From NCBI GenBank assembly GCA_015679605.1, contig JAAAVE010000122.1, forward strand, positions 15,404 through 31,876: a DNA stretch of 16,473 bases. The letters run 5' to 3'. The notes under the pieces are model-generated. The model did no database searches and was not told the origin of the DNA. It saw nothing but the letters and a program-made list of their open reading frames with translations. The translations under genes were made by a program, and so were the position numbers. Shown in pieces: positions 5,858-15,416 of the stretch; position 1 is the stretch's first letter; the number at the start of each line of letters is the position of its first letter. The DNA comes from Podila epigama (taxonomy: Eukaryota > Mortierellomycota > Mortierellomycetes > Mortierellales > Mortierellaceae).

Positions 5858-8800
5858 CTACCAAATTCCTCTACGACGACCAGCATTCAACATCAGTTGG
5901 TGGTTGCGTTGACCAAGTCGAACAATATCTCCAGTCCACCTCAAGAACGCTCGCCACCCAGCCTCGCCTTCCTTCTTCCCTTGACTCACATAGGCAATCA
6001 CTGCAAACGCAATCGGTGACCGACGCTTGTACAGAATCGCAAACACGACCATCAATAACACCGCATTAATCAACCCTTGTCTCAACACCAGCATCAGGAT
6101 ACCCCGCGCCGATCGTCGCTGTTGTGCCCGCGTCTGCGATTTGATCTTGAGCGACTCTTGCAAGAGGTCCAAACGCTCATGCAACACCGAAATATCCGTC
6201 TGTAGTCGCACAACCTCCGTCTCCAACACTTGCACCTGTGCCAGATGAGGACATGTCACCGTCAATTGTTGCTGCGTGCCTGGGTCCTGTACCACTACTG
6301 TCGTCACTGTCTTGTTCGCGCTGCTTCCACCCCCTCCAGAGAGTGCTGATGAAGCGGCACGTGCTGATGCCGCTGCTAGGCTGCTACGAAGTGCAGAAAA
6401 CCGCGACACGATGCCTTGGCCCAGACGTCGTCCCTGTCGCGTGGCTGACATCATGCTTGATGAAGAAGAGAACGACGACGAAGAAGAAGAGCTCAAGGTC
6501 TCATTCTTTGAGGATGTCGTTGGCATGGATAAAGAACGGGGTTGTTCTTCCAAAGTTGAGGATGATTTCGAGGTCGAGTTTTCGCTCACAGCGCTATCTT
6601 CTACCGCCTCATGAGGAGTATCACCAGCCTTGCCTTGGTCAATGTCGTTCGAGCTGGTATGCACTGTTGACGAGACATTGTCGCTCGTAACAATTGGATT
6701 GGTTGTTGGTCCATTGCTTGTCTCGACCGATGCCCCAGCAGCAGCAGCAGCAGCTGCTGCTGCTGCTGCTCTAGCCTGTGCAAACATTGCAGCTGGGCAT
6801 ACTTTACCAGAAGCTGCCGATTTTTTCGACACTGGGCAGACAAGTCCATCCATAGAAGAGTGGTTGGTAGGAGCATTCGAAGCATCCTCTACAGCAACCT
6901 GTGCCTTTTCATTTCCCCCTGCTGTTGGTGCAGAGGCAAGTGTAGAAGATGGTACAGCTGCTGGAACAACGGCTGGTGCATCTGAGGATTTTGTGGATGT
7001 CGTGTCACTTGGACTTGACAGAGTAGTGCTGACATCAGTTACCTGAGGCTCGAATGGTGACCCTGGAGGTGAAAGGGCAAAGACTGCCTGGACACGATGG
7101 GGCTCGGCATCAGGCAAAGTCAGGCCTCCCTTTGCATACTTGTCATCCGCCTGATAATATTTTTCCTTACTCAAGTCGGTAAGAATACTCGCAAAGTCCA
7201 GAGGCGGTGACACCACGGAGTCCTCCTTGTCAGAAAAGACTGAACCGCCATATCCAGAAGAAACTGAGCCACCTCTGGACCGAAGTTTGTTTGTACCCAT
7301 CCTGAACGAGTTGTTATCATTGCCATTCAACGTCGCCGTTGGCGAGAGGAGAGCCTCTTCCTCATCCTGTTCTTCCTCATCAAAGATCTCGTCATCTTCA
7401 AGGGATTCTGGTCGAGGAGCTGGCGAGACCATCCTTGGTTTCAAGTGGGTGTCCTCTTGATGATGCAAAAGCTCACCCGAGAATCGAGGTGACCCATGAA
7501 TGGAAGAATTGTCACTCTCACTCCTTTCTTCCTGGTCGTCATCATCATACTCTTCCGAGGATTGGTAAACATCGTCGTCATCCTCCTCTTGCTGATCCTG
7601 CGCCTGGTGCGTATACAATCCTCCTCTCGTGTCCTCAGCGGACAACAATGTTGCATTGGAAGCTGCCTGAATGTTTAACCGACGAGACTCGAGTTCTGCC
7701 TGGTATTGGTCGTCATTAAGAATCTCTTCTTCTACCACAGTTTCTGTAATCTCGTGGTATTCAGGACCTGCATATTCCTGGTCGGCCAGAGAAGCCTCGT
7801 ACCCGCTTTTGCTACTACTGTTACTGTTACTGTTACTCCTGCTGCGTCCGATGCTGTTTGTGTCATCGTTGGTGCTGGCTTGAGCCATGTTATGTACATT
7901 AGGTGATGATGACTGAGCCTCTGGCTCGAACTCATTGTCGGCAAGACTCTCGCTAGCAAGTTCGTACACGGATGTAGCAGCCGAGTGCATTCCTGTCGCA
8001 TTGGACCGAAGAGAGTGGCTGAGAGAGCTCTTGCGGGTAGGGTATCTGACAAAGGAAGACGAGTTGGAGTTGGAGGTGGAGGAGGAAGGGGCAGAGGTTG
8101 GAAGGGTTGTAGTAGGGGCGGAGGCTGGTTCATGGATAGAGATGGGTGGCAAGTCTTTGTCAAGGTTGGCAGCAGTTTGTTGTTGTTGGTGGTGGTGATC
8201 ATTCTGCAAGATTTCATCGGCTAGTGCCCAGAGATCAGGGTGGTTGCCAGATTTTCTCAGCGACTATTATGAGATTTCCGATATCAGTTATTGTGAAAAG
8301 AAGATAGTGAAGGATGATGGGTCAAGGGTCAACCTGTGTGTCTTTTACTACTTGTGTATCTGACATATAGCTTTTCTTTTGATTCATTCGAGAATGAGGG
8401 GATGTATTACCTTGACGACCATGTCGACATACTCGTCTTTAGCCTGATCGGCAGTTTTGCCTTGCATGTTTGACCAAGCTTGCCACTTGCTCCTGGCCGC
8501 AATGTCAAAGAAGGTGGGTTTCGGACCCTTGACATTACCCTTGGTTGCCTGCTTGTATGCACCATATAGCTAGTTTCAAGGAGTTGGAGAGAGATAGAGA
8601 GAGTAGGAGAGAGAGTGTGTGTGTGAGGGAGAGTTGGAGATAGTAAAGAGTGATGAACAATATGTGAGCTCACTTTGAGCTGGTTTGCCAACAAGATTAT
8701 CACATGAAGGGGGATCGAGTTGGTTTTTTTTTGTTCACTTTGGTAAGAGCAGTAGATATCTCTCCAATTTGAACATTTTCACGTTAATCACAATACACAC

Positions 8801-9259
8801 ACAGATTATGCGGGCAAGAAAATGGATCATGATGGATCCCACCCGTGTGTAACCGTTCATCCCTTACACAAGACAAAAGGACACACACACGACTTGACAA
8901 AAAAGCTCACTCTCATTCATCTTTTGAATTTGAACAATGAAGACTGAATGACTTGAACAAAGCAAAGGAGTAGACAAAAAAAAAAAAATGCTCACCAAGA
9001 GTTGTTCCTCGGCTGAAAACACAACTCGCTCGCTATCGGGTGTTCCGATGCTCGAGCTATTGTTACTGACATAGACGACAAGAGCTGCCCGCTCAAAGGG
9101 CGTACTCGCTGGTGCAAATGCCGAGGTCAGAGACTGGAGACGTGGTGAAAGAGGTGCCACTTGGTTTTGGTTTTGTGAGGATGATGGAGGTGGAGAGGAG
9201 CCTCTGGTAAACAAGGTAGACGATGAGGTATTGCTGCTTTGCTTCCTTGTATGACTCAT
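5858..9259 (-). CDS. ACBD5/Atg37-like acyl-CoA-binding protein with C-terminal membrane anchor
   Basis: Three exons, 8996-9259, 8411-8569 and 5858-8263, join in phase 0 to give 942 aa. Introns are 8570-8995 (GTGAGC...AG) and 8264-8410 (GTAATA...AG). The acyl-CoA-binding domain spans about residues 50-160 and is assembled from all three exons. The ligand residues of the family are kept: Y90, Y93 and K94 in LYGAYKQAT, K116 in SKWQAW, and Y135 in DEYVDMV. A very long disordered Ser/Asp/Glu-rich middle follows, with a poly-Ala run near 640. Then come a predicted coiled coil (~820-850), a hydrophobic segment ~868-886 with a second short one ~891-901, and a 42-residue polar tail. This order matches ACBD5 and fungal Atg37, peroxisomal membrane proteins that bind long-chain acyl-CoA, but the middle is far longer. 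Start chosen at ATG 9259 (MSHTRKQSS). Peroxisomal placement is inference. Confidence 0.85.
6727..6772 (-). repeat. GCA repeat encoding poly-Ala in the ACBD5-like protein
   Basis: A GCA/GCT-type triplet run encodes about eleven consecutive Ala just after two closely spaced Cys-Pro motifs. It is likely length-variable between strains. Confidence 0.8.
8580..8650 (-). other. GA/CT-rich tract in intron 1 of the ACBD5-like gene
   Basis: On the plus strand this is a run of GAGA, GTGT and GGAGA words. In the transcript it becomes an almost uninterrupted polypyrimidine tract ending about 10 nt before the acceptor (CTAG at 8570-8573). It probably acts as an extended polypyrimidine tract for the long 426-nt first intron. 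Confidence 0.6.
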
Positions 9260-10063
9260 GTGGAGGTGACGGTGAAAGTGTAGGAATACGATATAACTTG
9301 AAAGAAAACAAGGGCTTGAGAGTGATGGTGGTAGTGTGTGTGTGTGTGTGAGTGTGTGAATGTGTGAGAATGAATGAATGAATGAATGAGTTGAGAGAGT
9401 GGCTAGCAAGTTATGATTAGAGTGAAGAGTTGGATGAGGTATAGTGCGCAATGATGAATGGATTAGAACGTTACAACAAGGAAGAGTAGGAAACAAAGGA
9501 GAAGGAAGAGTGAAGAGTGAAGAGTGAGGAGTGAAGAGTGAGGAGTGAGGAGTGAGGAGTAGGAGGTGATAAAAGAAAAATAAAGAAAGAAACAAAGGGT
9601 GTACAAAAATGAGAATGCGAATGCAATCCGTCCAACCGAAAAAGCGGTCCGTGGTCATTTTTTTGATGTTGATGCGGATGGTTCGGTTCATTTAGTCAGT
9701 GCGCAAAAAAAAAAAATGTGATCGAAAAAATATTACAGGTGAAAAATTAAATCCAATTGTCATCATCCATCACACCTTTCCGTTAGAAGGACAACACTGT
9801 CCAAAAAAAATGTCCTATCCCCCTGCCTCAGTCTTAACAATCACTCTGTCAGACAAATGTTGATGCCCCAAAAAAAAAACCAACAAGGTCCCATCACACG
9901 ATCTGATGCCCTACCATACTACGATAGCGTGTTCCAAACATATTCTGCAAGAAATGCTACAAGGAAACTGTTAGGTGCAACAGTCGCGTTATTAATATAT
10001 ATTCTTTTTTTTTTTTTTGTCTTTCTTTTTGTTTGTTGTTGTAGTTAGTTAGTTGTACTCTGC
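9260..10063. promoter_or_regulatory. Intergenic region between ACBD5-like start and CSE1 stop
   Basis: Both flanking genes run leftward, so this region holds the CSE1 3' UTR (AT-rich, with a long A-run on the transcript strand near 10005-10019) and the promoter or leader of the ACBD5-like gene. It contains a GT run near 9334-9352, about five GAAT units near 9368-9390, and an eight-copy GARGAGT minisatellite at 9505-9560. A long minus-strand frame covers 9260-9691 but is built from these repeats, so I do not treat it as an N-terminal extension. I see no other gene. Confidence 0.45.
9505..9560. repeat. 7-bp minisatellite GARGAGT, eight copies
   Basis: Eight head-to-tail 7-bp units, GAAGAGT or GAGGAGT, run without a gap from 9505 to 9560. 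One strand is all purine apart from the final T of each unit. The array lies about 250-300 bp upstream of the ACBD5-like start codon. Confidence 0.92.
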
Positions 10064-13000
10064 TCACAGGGAAACACCTGCAGTGGCCAGGTATGCTGCA
10101 AGATGATGCTGAGTCTCGGGTTGCAACTGCATTTGTCCATGTTGGAACTATCAAAAGCCATGAATATAACAAAAAAGAAGAAAGATCAGTTCAATTGTTC
10201 AAGGGTGAAATGCCGCTCACTCAATTAATGTCACTGTCGCGAGTACATCGTCACACACAAAGGGCTCCAAGAGCAAAACGGCACATCATGCAACATCAAC
10301 AGAAACAAACAACAGGATAGACATGGAAAAACACACTTACGCGACCAGGGTACTGCTGGTTGAAACGGACCAACCCTTCAACCAAATATTTCTTCGTATC
10401 CTGGATGGTGGCAGTAGGGTCCACCTTACTGTTCGACGCCGTGGCCAGCTGCGAGAACTGGGCTTGGTAGCCAGTCTCTTCAATGTCAATCGCATACAGA
10501 TCCGCATCCTCCTCTGCATCCTTCACTGCACCCTTCACATCCTGAGGTGCCTCAAAGAACTTGACCAACGTATTCATAATGGAAGGCCTATCAGAAAGAG
10601 AGAAATCATATCATATAAGCAGTCAGTACTTTCTTTCCATGCTCACACGAATATGAAATATGAACGCAGACAAATGTACGAAATGCTTCAACGTCCAACG
10701 ACTAGAAACCAACGACTGACAAAAAAAAAAACTTACCAAACAGCGTCAAAGTTGGTGCCCTCAGTAATCTTCTTGGAATCTGTCAACAAACGGATCATGG
10801 CCACAGCACATGTCTTACGCTCAATGCGACCAGACACCTTTTGTGCTTCTGAAAGCCAAATGCTCTTCAAGAATGTCACAAAGAGACCCGACTGCACCGA
10901 CTCAAACAGTTCCCAGTACGCATCTGACCCAGTTCCCTGCTTATCCAGTGCCATGTAATAGTACGAAAAGTTGACAAATCCCTTCTTGAACTTGTCAGTC
11001 TTGTGGTTCTGGAGGCGAGTCAAAAGAAGTACCAGCACATGCTTCATGTACTGAGCCAAGACAGTCCTATTTTTTTTTTTCAAAGACACAATCATTACTA
11101 AACATCTATGCTCAATGTATCAAGTCACACACACATTGACAAAAAAAAAAGCTTTCGATACATACATGGGCACATTCTCAATGATCGAGGACAAGAGCTC
11201 GAATGCATGATGGTCATTGAGCTTGGACGAGACCAACTTTTGGAAAATACCGAGAATAGGCTCCAAATGGTTATGAGCTACAATCCAGCTCGATCCCTTG
11301 ACAAAGTATGCTTGCAAAAGCTTCACCAGCGCAGGAATATTGCCTATAGCATCAACAGATGAATGAATTTTTTTTTTGTTAGCATTCATTGACACCCACC
11401 TTCAGAACCATGTTGTTTAAAAGGGACACTCGGGATATATTACCTTGCTGTTGCCAGAGAGTAGGCTGCACAAGAGGCGGGAGCATGCTCTGGTATGCGG
11501 GTGAGAGCTCAGCTTGAGTGTGGAACGAGAGGAGCTGTGAGAGAAGCTGGAAAACATAGGGCGTAAACTCTGCAATATCCTGCTGCAAGATCACCTGGAA
11601 GGGTGTAAACAACAGGCTTTCAAACTGCTCAGCAGCTGCGGGATTGGCCGAACAGATGAATCTTTGTAAAGAAGGAAAATGAAAAGCAGAAATAGACCAG
11701 CAGGGTGAGCCACAGTACAGTGTACAGTGAGAAGAATAATATGCGAGTAACCATTTGATTCTTCGGTCAACTGACAAATATGAGAACAACAATAATGATT
11801 TACCTGATGAGGGCGCCGATACTCTCAAAGACATAATGGTTAAACTTTGGGTTGCTAGGATTTGAGCTGACAGCCTGGACAATGGCAGTCAAACGAGCAA
11901 GGCACAAACTGACATAGGGCAACATCTTTTCGCGGACAGTGAGGATAACACGCATCACACCTACATACGGAAACAAAAAAAATGCGGGGTCAAAGATTCT
12001 GTCGGTATTGTTTTCCTTATCCAAATCCGTGTCAACACGCCACTCAAGACAACAACATACACTTCATGAGATAGTCGTTCTCAGCAAGCTTCTCAGGCGT
12101 TCGTCCAAGCTCAATGAGGCGGAAAAGGTTAGAGATCAGTGCCTCAGTATGGGGTGCAATATCATCTGAAGAGAACCTACATGTCGAACAACACAGATTC
12201 AAACAAACAGACTTAGCTTTTATAATTCGAGGTGCAAATTCAACAAACACTAAGAACAAAAATTGAGACAAAACGATTATATAAAAACACCAGCGTAACT
12301 TACAGCATGGGACCGGTCGATCCTGCGGCTCTCAGGAACAAGATACGTTCAATGCAGATGGCAGCATACGTGTAGACTGCATAGTTGTCACTCTCCAAGT
12401 GTCTTACAAGAAGTGGCAATCCAACCAACAGCTGCTCCTTTGTGAATTGGCTGCGGAATGTGTAGAGATACTTGATGGCATCGACCTTCAGGATAGGATG
12501 AATTGCTCCAGAAACTGGTGCATTCAAATCCAACATGACGTGCTTTTCGAAAAAGTCCAAAACATCAACATCGGCATTGGTCTCGCGCGCACCAAATTGA
12601 GCGCCCACACTCTTGGCAGCAATACTGGTCAGCAAGAACATGGCTGCATCCTTGTCCTTCCAGTTGTGTGAAGTATCGGTATTATAGCGCTGAAGGTAGT
12701 GCTGGATATAGTTTGTGATGATGGAGGTCACCTCCTTAGGGTACTGGTCCAAGAGTCCTCGCACCAGCTCTGTCGATGCCCTTCGGCGTGTCTCGCTGTC
12801 AGATCCCTCCAGATCACGGCGGATATAGTCAATAGGCTCGTCCTCAAAAAGCTCCTCGTCCGATTCTAAATGTCAACATGGATAAACAAAAGTCATAAGT
12901 CCTTGCCACTCGCATCCTATGATGTTTTTGGAAATAAACACAATAGACTGAAAACTTCAGCATGAATATCCCAAAAACTTACCTCTCAAGCCCATGTTTG

Positions 13001-14955
13001 GTAGAACAATCTTTTGGCAGAGCTGTGTAAGAACCTCGGCAGAGTTGAACATGTCCTTGTGGCGTCCACTCTTCACGACCGACGTCAAGAAGGACATGGC
13101 CTTACTGACCAACTATATAAAAATAAAAAAGTATGGTCAATACAAGAATAATCGACTTTTTATGTTGGTGACAAGGCGATGACGCCACCAAAGCATATAT
13201 CCTATTGCTTCATAACGCTCCAATATCTCCTTGTCATCTTACAGTATCATTACGACTTTCAAGCCCCAAGGTTGTCAGAAGCGTCCAGGATGTCTGGATA
13301 AATTCGGACAGGGTTGTGAAATCTTCCTCATATCGTTTGCTGAAAAGCTCGACAATCTCGCAGATCGACGCTTTGACTTGCAAAATAGGACCAGGGGTGT
13401 CCTCATCCTATATTATGGTGTGCGTGTGCGTAAAATAGAGAGAAAGGGAGAGGCGTCAGAATTTTCATACGCCAACACTAGAAAGTAAATCCTCTGCCAC
13501 CATGGTCTGCATATCCCACATAGATTAAAACTTACATCTCCTTGAAGGATTGGGTTGTCGTAGAGCAGATACTTATGGAAGAGCCCCATAAACTCTTGCA
13601 AATGTGTGACAAAGAACTCGGGAATGTCGTGGCAAGTCAAGTCGTGGAAAATCTCGGTCAAGAGATACAAAGTCTCAAACAAAATCTTGAGCTGAGATGC
13701 ATTCTGTGCATTGGATTGGATCATTGTATCGGTAGCCTAGAGTATTTTGAGAAATGTAGACATAGTGCTCATGTTTAGCATGAATGAGGCTAGTTGAAAA
13801 CCATATATAAAAGTAACCATGAGGCATGGGATAAGCTTACCATGAAGACTTGGCGATAAGGCTCGCAGAAGCTTTCCAATGCAATCTTGATCTCGGTATA
13901 GAGGTTATCGGTGGGATAAAGAGGACGCCATCTACATGAGAACAGATACAGACAGTTAATAGACTGTGGAAATGCCGAACTAGGCTGGGGTCGATCCGAA
14001 AACTTTAATAACGTCCAAATACTTGCCTCTGGAAAATGGAGTGCGCTGTTTGCAACAATCCGTTGTTTGTGACAAAGTCGTTGGGGTTGAGCTTTCCAAC
14101 AAGTTCCTAAAAAGTACCATTGATTCCGAGTTTGCAAATTTTGTGCATAGAAGAGAGGTTAATTGTTGTCCGTCTGTCCGTTGCTCCTTCTTTTCAGACG
14201 CGTGTTTGCACTGTAAGGATCTTCAACACACTTACAGGAATAAGTCCCTGCCACTTTTGAGGAAAGTCGCTGTCAGCAATCTGAGTAACAGCTGCCGAGA
14301 TCTGGATCTGGATCTTTGCCTCTGAGATGGTCATCAGGTCCACGACTCTGCTCTTGATCGCCTCCCTATCTGCCAACGAGATGTTGCTATCACCACTGTA
14401 ATCATCGCTCTACAAGTTTGTTTGACAGAAAACGCAGGGACATATCAGTTGATAAGTGCAAAGAAATAGATCAAGCTTTTTTTTTCTTTTCTCTTGATCA
14501 TATTGAAACCCAATGCAACATTGCGACTCAAGAAAACAGAACGAAGAAAAGAGAGACTACATACCACCCAGTTGCGACGAATAAAGTTCTTGAAAACAAG
14601 GGACGCGGCAAATCGAGTATTCAAGTTGAATGTTTTCGTGGCAATAAGTTGCAGAACCAACTGCCCAAAATTTTGACTCTGCTCTGCCTTATTCAAGAAC
14701 GCCTCAGCTACAATATATGTGTATAGGTGTATTAGGTGCATTGAAGCGTTAGAAAACGCGTATCCAATTTCATTTCATTTCATTTCAATTGCAAGAAAGG
14801 AAAAAGACCAATGTATGAAGTACACGATTATCAAATGCAAAGAAAAATAAAAATCATGTATTACCAGCATGACGAGTTGTGGGGTCGAGGGTCTGATCGA
14901 GGTACGAGGCCAAACCCTGCAGACTCGCTTCGTTGACCTCAAGTACGTTGGCCAT
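10064..14955 (-). CDS. CSE1: Exportin-2 (CSE1/CAS), importin-alpha re-exporter
   Basis: Sixteen exons give 988 aa, close to the 960-971 of yeast and human: 14865-14955, 14565-14707, 14236-14409, 14027-14106, 13841-13931, 13536-13736, 13243-13407, 12983-13112, 12304-12865, 12061-12176, 11804-11960, 11444-11661, 11166-11343, 10737-11066, 10341-10587, 10064-10147. All junction phases agree and every intron ends in AG. In the known family this importin-beta-like HEAT-repeat protein returns importin-alpha to the cytoplasm with Ran-GTP. Visible anchors are LDPTTRHAAEAFL and FKNFIRRNW in the importin-beta N-terminal domain (~25-80), DFPQKWQGLIP (~125-136), YIRRDLEGSDSETRRRA (~370-386), KFNHYVFESIGALI (~624-637), QDIAEFTPYVFQLLSQLL (~660-677) and QKVSGRIERKTCAVAMIRLL (~845-865). 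The end, LAAYLATAGVSL, matches the family C-terminus. Start is ATG 14955 (MANVLEVNEASLQ). The fourth intron has a GC donor. The gene is intact. Confidence 0.96.
13932..14026 (-). other. GC-AG intron (intron 4 of CSE1)
   Basis: The donor reads AG|GCAAGT instead of AG|GT. Only this position joins CAG-AG to A-TGG and keeps the frame across TAHSIFQR|WRPLYPTDNL, which aligns with the conserved AHSLFKR segment of CSE1. The nearby GT (GTATTT, 4 nt downstream) would shift the frame. The 95-nt length is the shortest in the gene. Confidence 0.85.
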
Positions 14956-15416
14956 TTGTTGCTTGATTCGGAAAATGCAAGAATGCGTGGGACAAGAGAG
15001 ATTGGATGGTGTGATAATCAACGATCAGACAAGTTGGCGTTATCGCAGACGGGGAGGAACAAAGACTGTAAAGTAGTGTCTTTACGCGTTGTTTTTTGGG
15101 GTGAGAATGGGGGAGAAGACAAGAGAATTGGGAAACAAAAAGGATTTCCAACACCTTCTTTTTGCCACTTTCAAAGATGCCCTGGGACATTGAATTATGG
15201 AGGGTGCGTTTAAAGAGGGTTGAGACTAGGACTGCTATAGTTGCTTTTGTGAAGGGTTTTAATTGTAGAGGTTTGTAGTAACAAACAAGTACACATGAAA
15301 AAAAATTTCGCAGTGTGTTGTGTCGGAGGATGAAAAAAAAATGATAGGACAAACAACAAACAAAAAGATGATTGAAATGTGCAATTGGTTGGATCCTTCC
15401 TTTTCAATCATCTAAA
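14956..15416. promoter_or_regulatory. Shared divergent promoter region of CSE1 and eS21 genes
   Basis: The 461 bp between the two start codons must carry both promoters. Near the eS21 side there are an A-run at 15333-15341, an inverted CCAAT (ATTGG, 15384-15388), and a 12-bp inverted repeat ending 3 nt before the ATG. Short frames here are not supported as genes. Core promoter elements such as a clear TATA box are not obvious. Confidence 0.5.
15366..15413 (+). promoter_or_regulatory. 12-bp perfect inverted repeat directly upstream of the eS21 start
   Basis: AGATGATTGAAA (15366-15377) and TTTCAATCATCT (15402-15413) are perfect reverse complements separated by 24 nt. The loop contains ATTGG. 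The right arm ends 3 nt before the eS21 ATG at 15417. If transcribed it would form a hairpin abutting the start codon; as DNA it could be a dimer-binding site. Confidence 0.6.

Noticed and set aside
6238-7046. Plus-strand ORFs opposite the ACBD5-like exon 3
   Set aside because: They are antisense shadows of a low-complexity coding exon with an identified C-terminal architecture on the minus strand.
5858-9259. Transposon extending into the ACBD5-like gene
   Set aside because: The ACBD5-like frame runs intact to its own stop at 5858 with a coherent C-terminal anchor, so the element must end before it.
9260-9691. In-frame N-terminal extension of the ACBD5-like gene
   Set aside because: The open frame continues upstream of ATG 9259, but the residues derive from GT, GAAT and GARGAGT repeats. 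ATG 9259 starts directly before a normal polar N-terminus leading into the acyl-CoA-binding domain.
14768-14788. ATTTC pentamer repeat in CSE1 intron 1
   Set aside because: It is a short, ordinary pyrimidine-rich microsatellite inside an intron with no sign of function.
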